Positions 33,104-41,318 are shown, counted from the stretch's first letter. The stretch: 59,173 nt of DNA from Kitasatospora indigofera (GCF_014655955.1 NZ_BNBO01000056.1:1-59173); one strand, 5' to 3'. Numbers and translations: made by a program. Notes: generated by a model not told the origin, from the sequence alone.

Positions 33104-33409
33104 CAACCCGGACAGCCGACTTGAGAACCCGAAGGCCGTTCCCGGCGTGCGTCGCACGGTCGGGCAGGGGGTGGATTCTGCGGCCTCGGGGTACGTCCGG
33201 CCCCGGGGTGTTCGTGGCCGGTGACGACCGACGGGCTCGCCGGACCGGTGACTGGTACGCAGCTGACCGGGTCGCCCTTGCCGGGCCGGGGGTGCCGGTT
33301 TTCTCCGTGCAAGCGCGATGGCCCACCCGGAGATCTCCTCCGGGTGGGCCATCGCGGGTCGGTGCGGGCCGGCGTGCGTGTGGACGGCGCCGGTGCTCGC
33401 AGGGTGGGA
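33104..33409. other. Gap between convergent kinase and GlsB genes
   Basis: It contains the strong bidirectional hairpin at 33314-33356 and nothing else that I can support. Confidence 0.5.
33314..33356. terminator. 19-bp bidirectional terminator
   Basis: Arms 33314-33332 and 33338-33356 are perfectly complementary over 19 bp with a 5-base loop, between the convergent kinase (+) and GlsB (-) genes. It is the longest perfect stem seen in the window. Confidence 0.92.
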
Positions 33410-33673
33410 TCAGGCGCGTCGGCCGGCGACGGCGCGGTAGACGACCAGGACGAGCAGGGAGCCGATGATCGCGGCGATCCATGTGGAGAGGTCGAAGAAG
33501 CCGTCGATGGAGTCGACGCCGAAGATGACCTTGCCGAGCCAGCCGCCGAGGAGACCGCCGGCGATGCCGATCAGTATGGTGACGATGAGGCCGCCCGGGT
33601 CGCGCCCGGGCATGAGGGCCTTGGCGATGGCACCTGCCAGCAGGCCGATCAGAATCCACGCGATGACGCCCAT
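33410..33673 (-). CDS. GlsB/YeaQ/YmgE family membrane protein
   Basis: The 87-residue protein follows AAGGGCGG. Three transmembrane segments are visible: VIAWILIGLLAGAIAKALMP, GLIVTILIGIAGGLLGGWLG and WIAAIIGSLLVLVVYRAV. The glycine-rich middle helix and the GRDPGG turn are typical of transglycosylase-associated (GlsB) proteins, which are general-stress membrane proteins of unknown mechanism. Its neighbour hemerythrin gene lies upstream on the same strand. Confidence 0.92.
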   Translation of the reverse strand: MGVIAWILIGLLAGAIAKALMPGRDPGGLIVTILIGIAGGLLGGWLGKVIFGVDSIDGFFDLSTWIAAIIGSLLVLVVYRAVAGRRA

Positions 33674-33862
33674 GAGGTGCCGCCCTTCAGGTAGTGCCGT
33701 TGTGTGCTCCCCGTCTACTCGCTCGGGCCGGCCCCAAACCCGCTTCTTCGGGCGGGTCGCCGTGGGCTCGACACATTCGCATCCCGGCATCACCGCCCAG
33801 CGGGTGCGACCGGACTGTCCGGACCTGGAAGTGTCTGACTTCCTCCGCCTCCGCCGTGGTTC

Positions 33863-34363
33863 TCAACCGAGGAGTGCGTCAGCCGCCTTCTTGAGCGAGC
33901 TGCGATGCTGGGGTCGCTTGGGCGCCGTGGCGCGCACTTCGAGCATGCGAGCGCCGATCTCCTGAAGTTCCTTGCGTCCGAGGGCGGACCGGACCTTGGG
34001 GAACCAGTCGCCCTCTTCCTCCTCGATGTGGTGGCCGACGGATTCGATGAGGACTGCGGTCTTCGCATCGAAGCGTTCGTCGTCGGGATCCATCGCATCG
34101 AGTTCGGCGCACAGCACGTCCGCGACGTGGTGTTCCTCGTAGGACTCCAGGATGTCGTTCTCCAGGTCGGGGACGAGTTCTCGCACCATCGGGTACATGA
34201 CCTCGTTCTCGATGTAGGTGTGGACCGTCAGGGCCTCGACGATTCTGCTGACGAGATCGGCCTTGACCGCCCTCGCGTCGTCGTCCGCGGCCTCGAAATC
34301 CCTGAACAGCTGACGTACCTCCTTGTGGTCCTCCTTGAGCAGGACGATGGCATCGGTGGACAT
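33863..34363 (-). CDS. Hemerythrin HHE-domain protein
   Basis: The 166-residue protein follows GGAGGAGG. Iron ligands fit the HHE pattern: H13 (LLKEDHKEV), H48 and E52 (TVHTYIENE), H78/H79 (YEEHHVAD) and H111/H112 with E116 (VGHHIEEEE). Hemerythrin-like proteins bind oxygen, sense nitric oxide or store iron through a non-heme di-iron site. The C terminus is basic (RPQHRSSLKKAADALLG). It groups with ferritin-like, CDGSH and diiron proteins elsewhere in the window. Confidence 0.92.
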   Translation of the reverse strand: MSTDAIVLLKEDHKEVRQLFRDFEAADDDARAVKADLVSRIVEALTVHTYIENEVMYPMVRELVPDLENDILESYEEHHVADVLCAELDAMDPDDERFDAKTAVLIESVGHHIEEEEGDWFPKVRSALGRKELQEIGARMLEVRATAPKRPQHRSSLKKAADALLG

Positions 34364-34390
34364 GGGCGCCTCCTCCGCTGGACCGGTGAG

Positions 34391-34424
34391 GCCGGCTTCG
34401 GGGTGGACCGGCCCCGAAGCCGGC
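34391..34424 (-). terminator. 13-bp hairpin between csbD-like and hemerythrin genes
   Basis: Arms 34391-34403 and 34412-34424 are perfectly complementary with an 8-base loop. It lies downstream of the second CsbD gene and 28 bases before the hemerythrin start. Confidence 0.8.
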
Positions 34425-34513
34425 CGGTACTTCGACGAGGCGGCCTCGGCGGAAGGACTGCCAGGTGCCTGGGCGAGGGCAGCCTCACCGCCGGAGCGGC
34501 CGCCGGTGGCGCG

Positions 34514-34687
34514 CTAGGGCTTCAGCGCGTCCTTGACCTTCTGGCCGGCCTGGGACAGGTCGCCCTTGACCTGCTCGGCCTTCCCCTTCGCGGCGAGGCT
34601 TTCGTTGCCGACCGCCTTGCCCGTCGCCTGCTTGGCCTTTCCCTTGGCCGATTCAGCGGTGTGCTTGATCTTCTTTCCCGCGCTCAT
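34514..34687 (-). CDS. CsbD family stress-response protein (second copy)
   Basis: The 57-residue protein follows AAGGAGG and reads MSAGKKIKHTAESAKGKAKQ, ATGKAVGNESLAAKGKAEQV, then DLSQAGQKVKDALKP. It aligns without gaps with the CsbD protein at 1496-1669 and shares the TGKAVGNE core. Both are very Lys/Ala-rich, soluble and helical. It lies directly beyond the gvpZ terminator, in the same orientation as gvpYZ but probably a separate unit. Confidence 0.9.
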   Translation of the reverse strand: MSAGKKIKHTAESAKGKAKQATGKAVGNESLAAKGKAEQVKGDLSQAGQKVKDALKP

Positions 34688-34805
34688 GCGTTCCTCCTTG
34701 ACGAAGCCTGCCTCCCCTCGGCGCTTCTGCCCGATTTGCATCGGCATAGACGGATTTCGAGTGATTCTCCCGAGGGGCAGGGTGTTGCCACCTCGGTCAG
34801 GACGG

Positions 34806-34832
34806 GGCACCGGCCCCCGGGGTGCCGGTGCC
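34806..34832 (-). terminator. Hairpin terminating the gvpY-gvpZ operon
   Basis: GGCACCGGC (34806-34814) pairs with GCCGGTGCC (34824-34832); the loop CCCCGGGGT can extend the stem. It lies about 47 bases beyond the gvpZ stop. Confidence 0.7.
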
Positions 34833-34878
34833 GACGGGCGGCTCGACTCCTCCGGCCGAACCAGGGAGCGGGTGTGGT

Positions 34879-35946
34879 CTACCGGTCGTCCTCGTCGTAG
34901 TCCTCCTCCTCCTCCTCCTCCTCGAATTCCTCGCTGTCGGGAGCTTCGTCCTCTGTCTCGTACTCGCCCTCGTCGCCCTCTTCGTACTCCTCTTCGGGTT
35001 CTTCCTCGGGTTCCTCTTCGCTGTCCTCGTCGTACTCGTCCTCGGGGGCCTCTTCGTCCTCGGAACCCTCTTCGTCCTCGTACGGGCCCTCCTCGTACTC
35101 CTCCTCGGCCTGGTCCTGCTGGGCGGCCTCTTCCTCCTCCATCGCCTCGTCGTGGGTGCGAACGACCTCTCCGTCGCGGATCTCTCCGCGCCAGCCCTCC
35201 GCCTCGTCGTTGGTGAGGGAGACATGCCGCTGGAAGTTCTTGAAGTCCAGGCGCATGCGCCGGCCCTGGGCACGCCAGATGTTGCCGGTCTTCTCGAAGA
35301 AGCCGGCGGGGTAGTACTCGACGACGAGGACGATGCGGGTCAGGTTCGGAGTGAGCTCGTGGAAGCTGACCGCGCCGCGGGTGGAGCCCTTCGCCCCCTG
35401 CGAGGTCCACACGATGCGTTCGTCCGGTACCTGTTCCTGGACGGTGGCCTTGAAGCTGCGCTTCGACGGCCCGACCTTGACCTTCCAGTCCGTGGTCACC
35501 TCGTCGCCCTGGGAGACGCTCTGCACGCCCTTGGCGAAGCCGCTGAAATCCTCGTACTGGGTCCAGTGGTCGTAGGCGGTCCGCACCGGCACGCCGACGT
35601 CGAGGGTTTCGACGATGTTCATGGCCTTCTTCCCGGCCTTGCGGCCGGGTTTACCGCCGCCGCCGAAGGCCCCCTTGACCTTGTCGACGACGTTGTCCTT
35701 GATGCTCTTGGCCTTCTCGCTGAGGAAGGCCTTGGCCGGCGAGTCGCCCTGCAGGACACGGGCGCCCACTTTGGGCAGTACGCCCCCGTTCTCGGCGACG
35801 TCGCCGAGCTGGCCGGTGAGGTCCGAGACCTTGTCACCGGCCTTCTCGACCAGGTGCTCCATCTGGGCACCGAGATACTTGACGGCTTCCTCGCGCAGTC
35901 GGTCGACGCCCGACTGGTCCGCGGACTTCTCCTCCGTGGCGGCCAT
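34879..35946 (-). CDS. gvpZ: Gas vesicle cluster protein GvpZ (SRPBCC domain with acidic tail)
   Basis: The 355-residue protein has a helical N-terminal region (1-105), a START/SRPBCC domain at about 110-245 (IVETLDVGVPVRTAYDHWTQ, QEQVPDERIVWTSQGAKGST) and an extreme Glu/Asp-rich tail at 265-355. In the Streptomyces gvp clusters known to me, a protein of this type named GvpZ accompanies GvpY. Its role is not established. It starts 4 bases after the gvpY stop, so the two are co-translated. The acidic tail contrasts with the basic tail of GvpY, suggesting interaction. Confidence 0.85.
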   Translation of the reverse strand: MAATEEKSADQSGVDRLREEAVKYLGAQMEHLVEKAGDKVSDLTGQLGDVAENGGVLPKVGARVLQGDSPAKAFLSEKAKSIKDNVVDKVKGAFGGGGKPGRKAGKKAMNIVETLDVGVPVRTAYDHWTQYEDFSGFAKGVQSVSQGDEVTTDWKVKVGPSKRSFKATVQEQVPDERIVWTSQGAKGSTRGAVSFHELTPNLTRIVLVVEYYPAGFFEKTGNIWRAQGRRMRLDFKNFQRHVSLTNDEAEGWRGEIRDGEVVRTHDEAMEEEEAAQQDQAEEEYEEGPYEDEEGSEDEEAPEDEYDEDSEEEPEEEPEEEYEEGDEGEYETEDEAPDSEEFEEEEEEEDYDEDDR

Positions 35947-35949
35947 GGC

Positions 35950-36831
35950 TCACCTCCGACGGGTGCGCGCGGACGGCTTGGCGGCGGTGTTCTTGCTCGC
36001 GGCCGTCTTCCTGCCCGCAGCGGTCTTCTTGGCCGGCGCCGCAGCCTTCTTGCCCGCGGGCTTCGCGGCGGTGGTCTTGGAGGCGGTGGAGCGGCCCGTG
36101 GACCGCTTCGCCGGCGGAGCGGTTTTGGCCGGTGCCTTCTTCGCTGCCGGTGCCGTCTTCTTGGCCGAAGGCGCGGCCTTCTTGGCGGGCTTGCGAGCGG
36201 GGGGCTTGGTCGCGGACTTCCTGGCCGAATCGCGGGAGGGCCGCGGGTGCTCCTCCGAGGCGGGGGTGGTGGCGCGTCGCCGACGTGCCGGCCGCTTCGG
36301 TTCCTCGGCCTCGGGTTCCTCTTCCGGCTCCTCCTCTTCCTCTTCCTCTTCCTCCTCCGGCTCTTCGGCCTCGGCCTCGAAGTCGTCTTCCTCCGGCTCC
36401 TCGCCGGTCTCGTCCTCGCCCCCGACGTCCTCCGCTTCCTCCTCGCCCTCCTCCGGCTCGTACTCGTCCTCGTACTGCTCCTCGTCCGCCTGCTCCTCGG
36501 ACGGCTTGGGCTTGCCGACGTTCAGGGTGCGCTCGCGCAGGCTGTCCGCCAGCTCGCCGATGCGGCGGTTGGCCGCTGCGGCGACGGCCTTCTTGCCGGC
36601 TTCCATCAGCTCGCCGCGGACCTGTTCGTTCAACTCGGCGACTTGCGGGACCTCGCTGAGCTTGCGCAGGCCCTCGGTGGCGAGCTGTCGAGGGTCCAGC
36701 CCGAACCGGCGGCCCGCCAGGTAGGTGGCTGCGGCGAACGCGAGGCGTCCCTTCTTCGCCCGTCCGAGTACGTATCCGCCCGCGACGGCGGCGGCCAGGG
36801 CGACCTTGGTGGTGTCCTTCATGGGGGTCAT
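35950..36831 (-). CDS. gvpY: Gas vesicle cluster protein GvpY (acidic block and histone-H1-like tail)
   Basis: From ATG 36831 the protein has 293 residues. The conserved N-terminal part (VALAAAVAGGYVLGRAKKGR, LAGRRFGLDPRQLATEG, ADSLRERTLNVG) matches GvpY of Streptomyces. Residues 111-178 are a Glu/Asp block, and 179-293 are a Lys/Ala/Pro-rich tail with repeated AKK/APAKK motifs like histone H1 or HupS tails. ATG 36822 is an alternative start. It is divergent from gvpO across about 500 bases and probably shares regulation with the main gvp operon. Its function is unknown. Confidence 0.83.
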   Translation of the reverse strand: MTPMKDTTKVALAAAVAGGYVLGRAKKGRLAFAAATYLAGRRFGLDPRQLATEGLRKLSEVPQVAELNEQVRGELMEAGKKAVAAAANRRIGELADSLRERTLNVGKPKPSEEQADEEQYEDEYEPEEGEEEAEDVGGEDETGEEPEEDDFEAEAEEPEEEEEEEEEEPEEEPEAEEPKRPARRRRATTPASEEHPRPSRDSARKSATKPPARKPAKKAAPSAKKTAPAAKKAPAKTAPPAKRSTGRSTASKTTAAKPAGKKAAAPAKKTAAGRKTAASKNTAAKPSARTRRR

Positions 36832-37335
36832 CTCTCTCCGGCACTCGCCCCTTCTCCGAGGATCGGCACCAGCGAAGGGGCCCACGTGATGCCGTCGCAG
36901 GGCAAGGGCCTGCCCCGCCTTCCGCGCGCCGGGCGCACCGAGGCGAAGCGGCCCTCGCACACAGCGGTGCGTCGGATGCGGCCGCCCACAGCCGTATCCG
37001 AGGGCCGAACCGCCCGGCGCAGGCCATGCCGAAACCCCTGAGCCGTCGCGCCCGACCCCCCGGGCTCCATCGCCTGCGCCGGTTGCGGCTCCCACACATC
37101 CAGTGTGGTCAGTGCACCGGCGAAGTGCACGTGGAGTACCGGCATCCTGAGCCTGGCCGGCGGGGCGCAACGCGAGGCCGAGCGGCCCGCAGGTCCCGCC
37201 GGTCCGGGCCACGACCCGTGTCGGCGCGACGAATTGCCCGTGTTCGGGAGCGACGAGCCCGTTAGTATGAGGACATATCTTGTGTGGGCGCATCCGGCAC
37301 GGCGCAGTGCGTGGTCTCCGGATCGGAGAAGGAAC
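36832..37335. other. Divergent regulatory region of the gas vesicle locus
   Basis: The 504 bases separate minus-strand gvpYZ from plus-strand gvpO and must carry both promoters. The AT-richest spot is around 37261-37285 (GTTAGTATGAGGACATATC), about 55-70 bases before the gvpO start, and is the best candidate for the -10 region. No -35 partner at ideal spacing is clear. The open frame beginning at 37267 in frame with gvpO is likely untranslated. Confidence 0.5.
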
Positions 37336-37725
37336 ATGGCCGCAGGCACGGAGGACGGCGCGAGGCCTCGCAGGTCGGCCGGGTCCGCAGGCGGTGCGCA
37401 CCCGGCGCCCCGGCGGGCCGCCGCCGGTACTCCGGAGGGCGAGACGCCGACCCGCCCCCGACGCCGCCTCTCCGCGGCGCGCGCCATGCGCAACGCCGCC
37501 GAGCAACTGGCGGAACTCCTCGGCCGGGTCCCCGAGTCGGTGTCGGCGCTGAAGCCCACCGAAGACGGCTGGCAGGCCGACGTGGAGGTGGTCGAGCTGG
37601 AACGGATCCCCGAGACGACCAGCGTGCTGGGCACCTACCGGGTGACCCTCGACAAGGCGGGCGAACTGCTGTCCTACGAGCGGATCCGCCGCTACACGCG
37701 CGGACAGATCGACCGCCGCACCTGA
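37336..37725 (+). CDS. gvpO: Gas vesicle protein GvpO
   Basis: ATG 37336 follows GAAGGAAC and gives 129 residues. The N-terminal 55 residues are Arg/Ala/Gly/Pro-rich and disordered. The conserved C-terminal domain has AMRNAAEQLAELLGRVPESV, TEDGWQADVEVVELERIPET, VLGTYRVTLDKAGELLSYER and RRYTRGQ, the PF05800 GvpO signature. GvpO is required for gas vesicle formation in haloarchaea and is present in all actinobacterial clusters. It is the first gene of the plus-strand gvp operon. Confidence 0.93.
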   Translation: MAAGTEDGARPRRSAGSAGGAHPAPRRAAAGTPEGETPTRPRRRLSAARAMRNAAEQLAELLGRVPESVSALKPTEDGWQADVEVVELERIPETTSVLGTYRVTLDKAGELLSYERIRRYTRGQIDRRT

Positions 37726-37797
37726 CAACCCCGCGCCGTGCCGGAGCGAACGCATTCCCGCTCCCGCCACGACAGCGGGCCGGCGAAGGGAGGCACC

Positions 37798-38247
37798 ATG
37801 ACCGTGGTGCCACAAGGTTCAGCCGCTGTGTCCCGCGGCGGGAGCACCGGCAACCTCTACGACATCCTCGAACTGATCCTCGACCGCGGCCTGGTCATCG
37901 ACGTCTTCATCCGGGTGTCCCTGGTCGGCATCGAGATCCTCAAGATCGACATCCGTATCGTGGTCGCCAGCGTCGACACCTACCTGCGCTTCGCCGAGGC
38001 GTGCAACCGCCTCGACCTGGAAGCCGGACGCAAGGCCCCGACCCAACTCACCGACATCGTCGGAGAGGTCACCGAAGGCGGCGCCAAGGGCAAGAGCAAG
38101 GGCGCCCTCAGCGGCGCCGTCGAAGCCATCTCCGACACCCTCCAGCTGGGCCGCGACAAGGACGAGGACAAGGAGGAGGAGAAGGAGCCCGCACCGAAAC
38201 GCACACGGCCCACCACCCGCCGGCCCACCAGGCGACGGGAGGAGTGA
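37798..38247 (+). CDS. gvpA: Major gas vesicle structural protein GvpA
   Basis: ATG 37798 follows GAAGGGAGG with 5-6 base spacing; 149 residues. The core (LYDILELILDRGLVIDVFIR, VSLVGIEILKIDIRIVVASV, DTYLRFAEACNRLDLE) is the canonical GvpA alpha-beta-beta-alpha unit that polymerises into the ribbed, gas-permeable shell. As in other actinomycetes there is a long charged C-terminal extension (residues 75-149, Lys/Glu/Arg-rich) absent from cyanobacterial GvpA. Its stop is 1 base from the gvpF start. Confidence 0.96.
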   Translation: MTVVPQGSAAVSRGGSTGNLYDILELILDRGLVIDVFIRVSLVGIEILKIDIRIVVASVDTYLRFAEACNRLDLEAGRKAPTQLTDIVGEVTEGGAKGKSKGALSGAVEAISDTLQLGRDKDEDKEEEKEPAPKRTRPTTRRPTRRREE

Positions 38248-38248
38248 C

Positions 38249-38962
38249 ATGAGCGTCTACGTCTACTCGATCACCGCCGCCGGGCACCCGCGCAACCTCG
38301 ACGGCCTCACCGGCGTCGGTCCCGACCCGACCGCGCTGCGCACCGTGAGCGCCGGACCGTTGTGCGCCGTCGTCAGCGACGCGCCGGAGGAGCTACGACC
38401 CAAACGCCGTGACCTCATCGCCCACCAGGCCGTCCAGGAACGCCTCATGGCCGACGGCACCGTCCTGCCCCTGCGCTTCGGCCTCACCGCGCCCGACGAC
38501 GACGCTGTGCGCGCCGCCCTCGAACAGCGCCGGGACGAGTACGTCCAGCGCCTGGCCGAACTGGAAGGCTGCGCCGAGTACCACCTCAAGGCCGCCATCG
38601 CCGAGGACGTCCTGCTCGGGGAGATCCTGCGGGAGTCGCCCGAGGCACGACAGCTCAACGACGACATCAAGGCCGGCAGCGGCAGCCCGGACCTGCCGCT
38701 GGCTCTCGGCGAACTCGTCGCCCAGGAAGTCCTGGCCCGCCACCACGCCCTGGCCTCCGGCATCATCGAGGCACTGCGTCCCCACGCCCGCCAGGAGCGC
38801 ATCTCCGAGCCGACCGGAGACGACTTCCTGAACGCCTCCTTCCTGGTGGACGAGGCCCACCGGGAGCTGTTCCTCACCGCCGAGAAGGGCCTCATCAACG
38901 AACTCGGCACCGAGTTCGACTTCCGGCTCCACGGCCCCCTGCCCGCCTACAGCTTCGTCTGA
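38249..38962 (+). CDS. gvpF: Gas vesicle protein GvpF (GvpL/GvpF family)
   Basis: The 237-residue protein begins SVYVYSITAAGHPRNLDGLT and contains AHQAVQERLMADGTVLPLRF and a C-terminal FLNASFLVDEAHRELFL, ending in HGPLPAYSFV, all typical of GvpF. GvpF binds GvpA and helps initiate vesicle assembly. It is the first of two GvpF/L proteins in this operon. Confidence 0.94.
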   Translation: MSVYVYSITAAGHPRNLDGLTGVGPDPTALRTVSAGPLCAVVSDAPEELRPKRRDLIAHQAVQERLMADGTVLPLRFGLTAPDDDAVRAALEQRRDEYVQRLAELEGCAEYHLKAAIAEDVLLGEILRESPEARQLNDDIKAGSGSPDLPLALGELVAQEVLARHHALASGIIEALRPHARQERISEPTGDDFLNASFLVDEAHRELFLTAEKGLINELGTEFDFRLHGPLPAYSFV

Positions 38963-38975
38963 AAGGCGCGAACCC

Positions 38976-39227
38976 ATGGGCCTGCTCACCCAGATCCTCA
39001 CCTTCCCGCTGGCGCCCGTGCGCGGCACCCTCTGGGTGCTGGAACGCGTCGTCGAGACCGCCGAGAACGAGTACTACGACCCCGCGCCGGTCGAACGAGA
39101 ACTCGCCGACCTGGAGAAGGCCCTCCTGGCCGGACAGATCGACGAAGAGACCTTCGACCGCCGCGAGGACGAACTCCTCGACCGCCTCGACGAGATCACG
39201 GCCCACGCCCGGCAGACCGGCCAGTGA
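38976..39227 (+). CDS. gvpG: Gas vesicle protein GvpG
   Basis: The 83-residue protein starts MGLLTQILTFPLAPVRGTLW and continues VLERVVETAENEYYDPAPVE with an Asp/Glu-rich coiled-coil end. This is the complete GvpG pattern, a minor assembly factor. It lies 13 bases after gvpF. Confidence 0.93.
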   Translation: MGLLTQILTFPLAPVRGTLWVLERVVETAENEYYDPAPVERELADLEKALLAGQIDEETFDRREDELLDRLDEITAHARQTGQ

Positions 39228-39257
39228 CCGCCGACCGCGAACGGAGGGCAGCACACC

Positions 39258-39692
39258 GTGACAGACCCCATAGCCAACCGTCTCGGCTCCCTCCCCTCCC
39301 GGTCGGCTTCGCCGTACAACCAACCCTCCTCCGCCAATCTCGCGGACATCCTGGAGCGCGTCCTCGACAAGGGCATCGTGATCGCCGGCGACATCCAGAT
39401 CAACCTCCTCGACATCGAACTGCTCACCATCAAGCTGCGTCTGCTCATCGCCTCGGTCGACAAGGCCAAGGAGATGGGCATCGACTGGTGGGAACACGAC
39501 CCCTCGCTCTCCTCCCGCGCCCACGCGGCCCCCTCGCTGGAGGAGGAGAACCGGCGCCTGCGCGAGCAGATCGAGGCACTGCGTGCCGACGCCGCCCTGC
39601 CCCCCGTCGAGGAACCGGAGGAAGGGGTCGCGCCACGTCGCACGGCACGTCCGAAACGTCCGGCGACCCGGCCCGCCCGAGGTGACGCATGA
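39258..39692 (+). CDS. gvpJ: Gas vesicle protein GvpJ (GvpA-related)
   Basis: GTG 39258 opens a 144-residue protein. The GvpA-like core at 28-75 (LADILERVLDKGIVIAGDIQ, INLLDIELLTIKLRLLIASV, DKAKEMGIDWWE) carries the WW pair typical of GvpJ, followed by a coiled-coil and a basic tail (RPKRPATRPARGDA). GvpJ is thought to form the conical tips. The stop overlaps the gvpL start in ATGA. Confidence 0.92.
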   Translation: MTDPIANRLGSLPSRSASPYNQPSSANLADILERVLDKGIVIAGDIQINLLDIELLTIKLRLLIASVDKAKEMGIDWWEHDPSLSSRAHAAPSLEEENRRLREQIEALRADAALPPVEEPEEGVAPRRTARPKRPATRPARGDA

Positions 39693-40495
39693 CCGCGGGG
39701 CCGCTCACCTACGTCTATGCCGTCGCCCGGCACTCCGTCGCCCTGGCACAGGCGACACACGCCGTCGAAGGAGTCACCGGCTCACCCGTGCACCTCGTGC
39801 CGCCTGCCCGGGACAGCGCCTTGGTGGCGGTCGCCAGCCCCGTTCCCGAGGACGACTTCCGTGAGGCGGCCCTGCGCCGGCACTTGGAGGACCTCGCCTG
39901 GCTGGAAGCACTTGCCCGGGCACACCACCACGTCGTCGAGGCCACCGCGGCACACAGCACCGTCCTTCCACTGCGTCTGGCCACGGTCTACCTCGACGAC
40001 GACCGCGTGCGCGCCATGCTCGACGACCGGCATGACCTGCTGCTGGGAACACTGGAGCAGCTGGACGGCCATGTGGAGCTCGGCGTCAAGATCTACCTCG
40101 ACGTCGCGTCCGGCACCGCACCCGCCTCGGCGCCCGCACCCGACCCGACGCTCAGCCCGGGACGTGCCTACCTGCGCCACCGGCGGGCCGAGCAGGACAT
40201 CCGCGACGCTGCCCGTCAGGCAGCCGAAGAGGCGGCGGGACGCATCGAGGCGATCGCCCGGACCCACGCGGTCCAACGCGCCCGCCACCGCATCCAGGAG
40301 GGCGAGCTCGCCACCGGCCCCGGGACGAACGTCAGCAACGACGCCTACCTCGTACCCGCCGCCCACGCCGACGCGTTCCGTATTGAGGCCACGCACGCCA
40401 CCGACGGCCTCACCGGGGTCCACGTCGACGTCACCGGTCCCTGGGCGCCCTACTCCTTCGCCACCCTCCCCGACCCGGACGAGGACGCACCGTGA
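39689..40495 (+). CDS. gvpL: Gas vesicle protein GvpL (GvpL/GvpF family)
   Basis: The 268-residue protein begins TAGPLTYVYAVARHSVALAQ and has AHHHVVEATAAHSTVLPLRL in the N-terminal domain, LGVKIYLDV in the middle and GVHVDVTGPWAPYSFATL at the end. Overlapping junctions on both sides (ATGA, GTGA) show tight coupling. GvpL contacts several minor Gvp proteins during assembly. Confidence 0.93.
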   Translation: MTAGPLTYVYAVARHSVALAQATHAVEGVTGSPVHLVPPARDSALVAVASPVPEDDFREAALRRHLEDLAWLEALARAHHHVVEATAAHSTVLPLRLATVYLDDDRVRAMLDDRHDLLLGTLEQLDGHVELGVKIYLDVASGTAPASAPAPDPTLSPGRAYLRHRRAEQDIRDAARQAAEEAAGRIEAIARTHAVQRARHRIQEGELATGPGTNVSNDAYLVPAAHADAFRIEATHATDGLTGVHVDVTGPWAPYSFATLPDPDEDAP

Positions 40496-40737
40496 ACCCT
40501 CCGGACGCCGTCCCGGCCCGATCCGGTGACCCCCTGCCCCAGCGGCAGGTCGCCCTCATCGACCTGCTGGACCGCCTGCTCAGTGGTGGAGTCGTCCTCA
40601 CCGGCGACCTCGTCCTGTCCATCGCCGACATCGACCTCGTCCGGATCTCGCTGCGTGCCCTCATCGTGTCGGTCAGCGAACGGAATCCCGCCCCCTGGCC
40701 CGGCGCCGGTCCTGGCGGGCCGACGGGAACGCCATGA
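40492..40737 (+). CDS. gvpS: Gas vesicle protein GvpS (GvpA-related)
   Basis: The 81-residue protein has a short GvpA-like core: ALIDLLDRLLSGGVVLTGDL, VLSIADIDLVRISLRALIVS. The GTG start overlaps the gvpL stop (GTGA). GvpS is the second GvpA-like minor protein in actinobacterial clusters. Confidence 0.92.
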   Translation: MNPPDAVPARSGDPLPQRQVALIDLLDRLLSGGVVLTGDLVLSIADIDLVRISLRALIVSVSERNPAPWPGAGPGGPTGTP

Positions 40738-41141
40738 CCGCCGAGCCCTCCGGTCGGCCGGACCGCTTCGAGGAGGTCGCTCAGGCCGCCGCCCGCGCGT
40801 TCCGCCTCCTGCCGGCCACCCCGCACGACAGTCCGCCGGTGGGCCCCGGTGCGCCGCGACGGATCCCGCGCCGGATCACCACCGACCCCGAGACGGTCGA
40901 ACGGGACCTCATGAAGCTCGTCCTCACCCTCGTCGAACTCCTGCGTCAGCTCATGGAACGCCAGGCGCTCCACCGTGTCGAGGCCGGCGATCTCACCGAG
41001 GACCAGGAGGAGGACCTGGGAGTCACGCTCATGGCCCTGCACGAGCGTATGTCCGAGCTTTGCGACCGGTACGGCCTGACGATGCAGGATCTCAACCTTG
41101 ACCTGGGACCGCTGGGACCGCTCCTGCCGCCGGCCGAGTAA
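40734..41141 (+). CDS. gvpK: Gas vesicle protein GvpK
   Basis: The 135-residue protein has RITTDPETVERDLMKLVLTL, VELLRQLMERQALHRVEAGD and ERMSELCDRYGLTMQDLNLD, which are the helix signatures of GvpK. It overlaps gvpS by 4 bases and is the last gene of the operon. No strong terminator follows; only a weak CCGCTC/GAGCGG stem is present. Confidence 0.94.
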   Translation: MTAEPSGRPDRFEEVAQAAARAFRLLPATPHDSPPVGPGAPRRIPRRITTDPETVERDLMKLVLTLVELLRQLMERQALHRVEAGDLTEDQEEDLGVTLMALHERMSELCDRYGLTMQDLNLDLGPLGPLLPPAE

Positions 41142-41318
41142 CCGCTCACCCTCCGCGGCGAGCGGACGCGGGCGGTGGCCGAGGACGTGGGGAGCGGCGG
41201 GCTCCGACCCTGCCCCGGCCCCTGCGGCCCCGACCGGTTGTTGGTCGGCCCGGCGGTATGACGGAGTCGTAAGCTGGAAGGCCACCCGGCCGCGTTTGAT
41301 CGCCAGGGGGTGTTTTCC

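Noticed and set aside
34822..37041. 739-codon plus-strand frame with apparent long Leu/Val membrane segments
   Set aside because: The hydrophobic runs are the reverse complement of the Glu/Asp repeats of GvpY and GvpZ, not real membrane helices.
37261..37285. Definite sigma-factor promoter for gvpO
   Set aside because: AT-rich hexamers are present, but no -35 element lies at an acceptable spacing, so it is mentioned only as a candidate.
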